From: Rhodoblastus sp964425315
GTDB taxonomy: Bacteria; Pseudomonadota; Alphaproteobacteria; Rhizobiales; Beijerinckiaceae
Assembly: GCA_964425315.1 (NCBI GenBank)
Contig: CAYRNB010000092.1
Coordinates: 1 to 11,500, forward strand
Direction: 5' to 3'
DNA length: 11,500 nt
How positions within the stretch are numbered: the stretch's first letter is position 1; each line of letters opens with the position of its first letter. Positions 6,872 through 11,500 of the stretch are shown here, one piece after another. The translations under genes and the position numbers were made by a program. The notes beneath the pieces are model-generated. The model was not told where the DNA came from and did no database searches. It worked only from the letters and a program-made list of their open reading frames with translations.

Positions 6872-7768
6872 TTAGAGACCGCGCGCCCATGCCGGCCGCA
6901 GGGGCGCCGATTCCGGGGCCGCAATGGCGGCGCGCAATTCCCGCAGCAAGCGCGGCTTGTCCGCTCCGAGCGTTCCCTTGAGGATCAGCCAGTTCGAGGC
7001 GTGGTCGCTGCGGAATATGGTCCGCCTCAGCTCCAAGGCGGCAAGGAACAGCTCCATTTCCTGCATCAGTCCCGGGACGCCAAGCGGCGCCCAGTCGGGA
7101 AAGTTTCCGCGAAAGCGTTCCTCGCCCTTGGGAAAGCTCACCACCAGGGTCGCGAGATATTCGGGCTGGGCCTCGTTCATCAACGCCGCCGAATTCAGCG
7201 CGTGCTGGCGCGACAGCGCCTGGCCGCCAAGCCCATTGAGGATCATGACCGAGCGCTTGATCCCCGCCTCGCTTAGCTTGGTCAACGCCTCGAGCGTGGA
7301 AGCGAAAGTCTCCCCCTTGTTCACCCGCGTCAAAACCTCGTCGTCACCCGATTCGGCGCCGACATAGACCAGCGACAGGCCCAGCTCCGCCAGTTCGCGC
7401 AATTCGGCGGATGATTTCTTGCGTAAGTTGCGCGGCAGGCAATAGCTCGACACGCGCCGCACGCCGGGCAGGTCGCGGCGGATCGCCGCCAACGCGGCGG
7501 CGAGGCGGCGGGTGGAAAGCGTCATGGCGTCGCCGTCGGCGAGGAAAACGCGCTTGATGGCGTCGCCATAAAGTTCGCGGCAGCGCCGGATGCTTTCGAC
7601 AATCTCGTTCTCGTCGCGCGGGCGGAATTTCTTCTGCGGGTCCGTATACATTTCGCAGAATGTGCAGCGGTTCCAGGAACAGCCATCGGTCAAGGGCAGG
7701 ATGAGCGAATCCGCCTCGCTCGGCGGGCGATAGACCGGTTCGACATAGCGGACGGGGAGGACGGACAT
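6872..7768 (-). CDS. Radical SAM protein of unknown substrate
   Basis: This 298-residue protein has the radical SAM core. The 4Fe-4S motif is GCSWNRCTFCEMY (Cys30, Cys35, Cys38), spaced CX4CX2C rather than the commoner CX3CX2C. It is followed by the strand VFLADGDAMTL, the GlyGlu-like region VSSYCLPRNL and the Elp3/MiaB-type stretch YVGAESGDDEVLTRVNKG, then a strand pattern SVMILNGLGG. There is no N-terminal B12-binding domain, no C-terminal TRAM domain and no second cysteine cluster, so it is a minimal single-domain enzyme. Proteins of this type are usually annotated only as radical SAM or Fe-S oxidoreductase; the substrate is unknown. It lies downstream of the formaldehyde dehydrogenase on the same strand, but a strong terminator in the 256-base gap argues against one operon. 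No clear Shine-Dalgarno precedes the ATG at 7768. Confidence 0.8.
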   Translation of the reverse strand: MSVLPVRYVEPVYRPPSEADSLILPLTDGCSWNRCTFCEMYTDPQKKFRPRDENEIVESIRRCRELYGDAIKRVFLADGDAMTLSTRRLAAALAAIRRDLPGVRRVSSYCLPRNLRKKSSAELRELAELGLSLVYVGAESGDDEVLTRVNKGETFASTLEALTKLSEAGIKRSVMILNGLGGQALSRQHALNSAALMNEAQPEYLATLVVSFPKGEERFRGNFPDWAPLGVPGLMQEMELFLAALELRRTIFRSDHASNWLILKGTLGADKPRLLRELRAAIAAPESAPLRPAWARGL

Positions 7769-7926
7769 GCGCGCGGCGGGCTCTTGCTAGGTGGAGGCTC
7801 AGGTTTCCCTTTTAACGATTGCCGGAAGAAAGCGGGAGTCGAGCCTGCCGTAAACCAGTCCCGGCCGCTGCCCGATTTGAGGCCCGGCCCCATGGGAGTG
7901 GGAGCGACGGCGAACCGCCTCAAAAA

Positions 7927-7978
7927 CCAGCCCGGGTTTCGCACGCGGGGCGAAGCCTGCGTGCGAAACCCGGGCTGG
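7927..7978 (-). terminator. Strong intrinsic terminator after the formaldehyde dehydrogenase gene
   Basis: Two 20-base arms (7927-7946 and 7959-7978) are perfect reverse complements around a 12-base loop, with CCCGGG in the stem. Read on the minus strand, the stem is followed at once by TTTTTG, the U-tract of a Rho-independent terminator. It lies 46 bases past the stop codon of the dehydrogenase gene. On the plus strand no T-run follows, so it works in one direction. The remainder of 7769-8024 holds no gene that I can support. Confidence 0.85.
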
Positions 7979-8024
7979 GGATTCAAAACGGTCGCGGCGG
8001 CGGCGGCCGTTAGCAAAATCTTGC

Positions 8025-9152
<1,128 letters not shown>

Positions 9153-9300
9153 AGGGCGGCTCCGATTTTGGGATTGCTCGCCTCATTAAATGGCGCCACG
9201 AAAGGCCGGCGCAACGGCCAAGTCAAACTCTAAGCCAATTATCAGAAATTATTGCGACGCAACTTTTTTGACGCGAAGGCGGTCAATAGAATGACGCGCT

Positions 9301-9540
9301 TTATTCGGTATCGGCGCGCGAAGCCTGCAGGTTCCGCCGGCAAAGCGTCTTGAGGTACAGGCCTTTGCCGAAGCCCTCTCTGAGCGCGCCGCGGGCGATG
9401 ACCTCCTGCCAGCCCCGGGCGCAGCCGAGTTCCGACCTTACAGGCGTCGAAATCAAATCGATTGCGTTCGATTCATTGCAGGCGCTGGGTGGCGTTGTCG
9501 TCAATTGGCAGACAAGCACGACGGCTGTGAACATCGACAT
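9301..9540 (-). CDS. Small four-cysteine protein of unknown function
   Basis: This predicted 79-residue protein begins MSMFTAVVLVCQLTTTPPSAC. It has a short hydrophobic N terminus (residues 3-12) without the usual basic start of a signal peptide, then a compact mixed alpha/beta-like body and the ending GLYLKTLCRRNLQASRADTE. Four cysteines (VLVC, PSAC, ELGC, TLC) could form two disulfides if it is exported. The pattern ISTPVRSELGCARGWQEVIAR...KGLYLKTLCRR reminds me of uncharacterised small proteins seen in Rhizobiales, but I cannot name a family. ATG 9540 is chosen because a perfect AGGAGG (9546-9551, minus strand) lies 5 bases upstream; a second in-frame ATG at 9534 would be 11 bases away. 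The stop is followed by 148 bases before the dehydrogenase ATG, so it may be the first gene of a transcript leading into frmA. No terminator with a good stem and T-run is visible between them. Confidence 0.6.
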   Translation of the reverse strand: MSMFTAVVLVCQLTTTPPSACNESNAIDLISTPVRSELGCARGWQEVIARGALREGFGKGLYLKTLCRRNLQASRADTE

Positions 9541-9572
9541 GGAAGCCTCCTGGATTCGGCTTCCGCGAATCC
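9541..9572 (-). promoter_or_regulatory. Two mutually exclusive hairpins around a Shine-Dalgarno
   Basis: In the mRNA of the small four-cysteine gene (minus strand), two 7-bp stems compete. Stem A pairs 9566-9572 with 9552-9558 (GGATTCG/CGAATCC) and leaves AGGAGG free directly after it. Stem B pairs 9558-9564 with 9541-9547 (GGAAGCC/GGCTTCC) and takes up the last two bases of AGGAGG and the spacer up to the ATG. Each stem uses the other's loop, so only one can form at a time. This resembles a translational on/off switch, but both stems are short and chance is possible. Confidence 0.35.
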
Positions 9573-9946
9573 CACCCGACGATCCGAGTTGTGTCAATAT
9601 TCAACCCCTCTTTTTCTTATATTTTTTTTATTACCTGCCTACGTTAGTATCACACTACCTAACTATTAGGCTCCAGAGATGCGGCCATGCTGAATTCGTG
9701 AGCAGTACAGTCAGTGAATTATGTTGCTAAAGCTTGGCCTTTGATCGCAAATAGCGCCAGTTGCGCGCTCTCGACGCGATCTTGCGGCCCGGCGACCTGC
9801 GGCCCCACAGTAAAGAACAAGCTGGCTGAGAGATCGCTCGGCAACTCGCCCCGAGCGGCGCGCCCGGACCGCGCGGACGGCCCTCAAGCGGCGCAATAAA
9901 CCAAACCGCGGCGCAGCAAATTTTGCGGCCGAACAAAGGCTCATAT

Positions 9947-9963
9947 TCGTCTTAATAAGACGA
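9947..9963. repeat. 17-base odd palindrome upstream of xoxF
   Basis: TCGTCTTA-A-TAAGACGA forms perfect 8-base arms about one central base, roughly 210 bases before the xoxF start. It is A/T-rich in the middle and short, which fits a dimeric transcription-factor site better than a terminator. No T-run follows. The factor is unknown. Confidence 0.4.
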
Positions 9964-10113
9964 TTCTAATAGGCAAACACAACGTCCTTCATTGCTGCCC
10001 CATGAGATCACCGGTAGAGTTTCCTCGTTACACAAACAACGCGCGTCAAAACGCCAGCGTGATGAGGCATTGCTTAGTTCGCTGGAACGAAGGCGGCGCG
10101 GAAACTGATCAAA

Positions 10114-10156
10114 CACGGCCGATACGTCAGGGTGAAAGTAACGACCCGAGGCCGTG
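10114..10156 (+). promoter_or_regulatory. Possible leader hairpin before xoxF
   Basis: CACGGCC (10114-10120) is the exact reverse complement of GGCCGTG (10150-10156). Inside the loop GGGT (10130-10133) can pair with ACCC (10144-10147), extending the fold with an internal bulge. The structure ends 17 bases before the ATG and leaves the Shine-Dalgarno (GGAGGGAG, 10164-10171) free. It could be a 5'-leader structure or a DNA site; the transcription start is unknown. Confidence 0.25.
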
Positions 10157-10173
10157 CCGCAGCGGAGGGAGTC

Positions 10174-11500
10174 ATGAAGAAGGTACTAATAGCATCGCTG
10201 GTCTCGGTGAGTTCGCTCGCCATGGTTTTGCCGGCCAGCGCGACAGGCGTCCAAATCCCAACCAAGCAAAGTGGGGCCAACTGGGCTATCCAGGCAGGCA
10301 ATTACCACAACACCCGCTACTCGACCCTCAAACAGATCACCGACAAGAATGTCGGAAAGCTTCAACCGGTATGGAGCTTCTCGACCGGCGTTCTGCGCGG
10401 TCATGAGGGCGGACCGTTGGTCGTCGGCAACATGATGTATATCGTGACGCCCTTCCCCAACAACGTCTATGCGCTTGATCTCAACCACAATGGCGAGATC
10501 GTGTGGACATACAAGCCCAAACAGAACCCGGACGTCATTCCGGTCATGTGCTGCGACACGGTCAATCGCGGCTTGTCCTATTCCGACGGCAAAATCTTCC
10601 TGAGCCAGGCCGATACGACGGTGGTGGCGCTCGACGCCAAGACCGGCAAGGTCATCTGGTCGGCCGTCAACGGCGACCCGAAGAAGGGCGAAACGCAGAC
10701 GTCCACCACCTTGCCCGTCAAAGGCAAGCTGCTTGTCGGCATATCCGGCGGCGAATTCGGCGTTCACTGCAGCCTCACCGCTTACGACGAGAACACCGGC
10801 AAGCGCGTCTGGCGCGCCTATTCGGAAGGACCGGACGACCAAATCCTGCTCGACCCCGAAAAGACCACCGTGCTCGGCAAGCCGGTCGGCAAGGATTCCA
10901 GCTTGAAAACCTGGAAGGGCGACCAGTGGAAAACGGGCGGCGGCTGCACCTGGGGCTGGTATTCCTACGATCCCGAGCTGAATCTGGTCTATTACGGCTC
11001 CGGCAACCCCTCGACCTGGAACCCGGTCCAGCGCCCGGGCGACAACAAATGGTCGATGACCATTTTCGCCCGCAATCCCGACACCGGCATGGCCAAATGG
11101 GTCTATCAGATGACCCCGCATGACCAGTGGGACTATGACGGCGTCAATGAAATGCAGCTCGTCGATCAGAAGTTCGACGGCAAGATGCGCAAGCTTCTGG
11201 TGCATTTCGACCGCAACGGCTTCGGCTACACGCTCGACCGCACCAATGGCGACCTTCTGGTGGCGAAGAAGTACGATCCGGCCGTCAACTGGGCGACCAA
11301 GATCGACATGAACAAGAACTCGAAGGACTACGGCCGGCCGGTATTGGATCTCAAATACGCCACCGGTCATAACGGCGAAGACGTCAACACCAAGGGCATC
11401 TGCCCGGCGGCTCTCGGCTCCAAGGACGAGCAGCCTTCGGCCTACTCGCCCAAGACCGGCCTGTTCTACGTGCCGACCAACCATGTCTGCATGGATTACG
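10174..11500 (+). CDS. xoxF: Lanthanide-type PQQ methanol dehydrogenase XoxF (5' part)
   Basis: The first 442 residues of a PQQ-dependent methanol dehydrogenase are visible; the family has about 600, so the gene runs past the window end. It is a periplasmic beta-propeller that oxidises methanol and passes electrons to a dedicated cytochrome c (XoxG). Seen: a Sec signal MKKVLIASLV...PASA with cleavage predicted after Ala23; FSTGVLRGHEGGPLVVG; the vicinal disulfide Cys126-Cys127 (VMCCDT); SGGEFG (Glu194) and GSGNPSTWNP (Asn278) as likely metal ligands. The active site is PHDQWDYDGVNEM, with catalytic Asp320 and the extra Asp322. That second aspartate marks lanthanide-dependent XoxF enzymes; calcium-dependent MxaF has Ala there. 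Overall the sequence closely follows the XoxF5 clade as I remember the Methylorubrum extorquens protein. ATG 10174 follows a strong GGAGGGAG. It is divergent from the small gene and frmA across about 630 bases. Confidence 0.95.
   Translation, partial: MKKVLIASLVSVSSLAMVLPASATGVQIPTKQSGANWAIQAGNYHNTRYSTLKQITDKNVGKLQPVWSFSTGVLRGHEGGPLVVGNMMYIVTPFPNNVYALDLNHNGEIVWTYKPKQNPDVIPVMCCDTVNRGLSYSDGKIFLSQADTTVVALDAKTGKVIWSAVNGDPKKGETQTSTTLPVKGKLLVGISGGEFGVHCSLTAYDENTGKRVWRAYSEGPDDQILLDPEKTTVLGKPVGKDSSLKTWKGDQWKTGGGCTWGWYSYDPELNLVYYGSGNPSTWNPVQRPGDNKWSMTIFARNPDTGMAKWVYQMTPHDQWDYDGVNEMQLVDQKFDGKMRKLLVHFDRNGFGYTLDRTNGDLLVAKKYDPAVNWATKIDMNKNSKDYGRPVLDLKYATGHNGEDVNTKGICPAALGSKDEQPSAYSPKTGLFYVPTNHVCMDY

Larger units (their letters stand above)
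9573..10173. other. Gene-free region between the small gene and xoxF
   Basis: This stretch of about 600 bases between divergent genes has no open frame with convincing protein character; the short frames present are Arg/Ala/Pro-rich and look like chance products of GC-rich DNA. A clear A/T-rich block at about 9594-9680, with long T-runs on the plus strand, probably holds the promoter of the minus-strand small gene. The middle (about 9740-9910) is GC-rich with nothing I recognise. The part nearest xoxF carries an odd palindrome (9947-9963), a hairpin (10114-10156) and the xoxF ribosome site. I see no transposase remnant, tRNA or phage attachment site. Confidence 0.6.

Noticed and set aside
7790..7860. 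tRNA-like stretch on the minus strand (CTCGACTCC followed by CCGGCA)
   Set aside because: The acceptor stem partner is missing and no cloverleaf can be drawn.
9252..9268. Small inverted repeat TTGCG/CGCAA followed by a T-run on the plus strand
   Set aside because: The stem is only 5 bp and no plus-strand transcript is expected to end there.
9711..9944. Arg/Ala-rich frames on both strands in the xoxF upstream region, considered as transposase remnants
   Set aside because: No DDE or other transposase motif, no terminal inverted repeats and no target duplication seen.
10186..11484. Open frame of about 430 codons antisense to xoxF
   Set aside because: Valine/arginine-rich low-information sequence; the sense strand clearly encodes XoxF.

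Overview
The window reads as chromosomal DNA from a high-GC alphaproteobacterial methylotroph, most likely a Rhizobiales/Hyphomicrobiales relative of the Beijerinckiaceae or Methylocystaceae. The reasons are the XoxF-type methanol dehydrogenase, the glutathione-dependent formaldehyde dehydrogenase, Hup-type uptake-hydrogenase accessory genes and the codon usage. This placement is inference from gene content and was not tested by a search.

Layout. (a) 1-1790 (+): the distal end of a [NiFe]-hydrogenase maturation operon. hybE/hupJ and hupK overlap by 4 bases (ATGA); hupK is a degenerate copy of the hydrogenase large subunit. (b) About 1850-6830: a compact exopolysaccharide-type module. It holds a multi-spanning Wzy/O-antigen-ligase-like polymerase (+), a Tat-exported GH5-family glycoside hydrolase (-) whose 3' end overlaps the polymerase gene by 110 bases, and a Wzc-like polysaccharide co-polymerase (+) divergent from the hydrolase. 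No glycosyltransferase lies between them. The ATPase/BY-kinase-like domain of the Wzc-like protein has lost the Walker A lysine (Arg instead) and the first Walker A' aspartate (Lys instead). (c) 6872-7768 (-): a radical SAM protein with a CX4CX2C cluster motif. (d) 8025-9152 (-): S-(hydroxymethyl)glutathione dehydrogenase, followed by a very strong intrinsic terminator with a 20-bp perfect stem. (e) 9301-9540 (-): a small four-cysteine protein of unknown function, whose leader can fold into two mutually exclusive hairpins around its Shine-Dalgarno. (f) 9541-10173: a gene-free region of about 630 bases that includes the xoxF leader. (g) 10174 to the window end (+): xoxF, encoding a PQQ methanol dehydrogenase with the lanthanide-type D-Y-D active-site signature, cut by the window end at residue 442.

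How the genes fit together. XoxF would oxidise methanol to formaldehyde or formate in the periplasm. The glutathione-dependent dehydrogenase would oxidise cytoplasmic formaldehyde as its glutathione adduct. The hydrogenase genes point to H2 uptake as an auxiliary electron source. The polymerase, co-polymerase and hydrolase look like the polymerisation, export and trimming part of an extracellular polysaccharide pathway whose glycosyltransferases lie elsewhere. I see no CRISPR array, tRNA, rRNA or insertion sequence. I did not find a clearly novel multi-gene system. The most unusual items are the degenerate Wzc-like ATPase, the hairpin pair over the small gene's ribosome-binding site, the 18-bp palindrome at the polymerase start, and the long convergent overlap.
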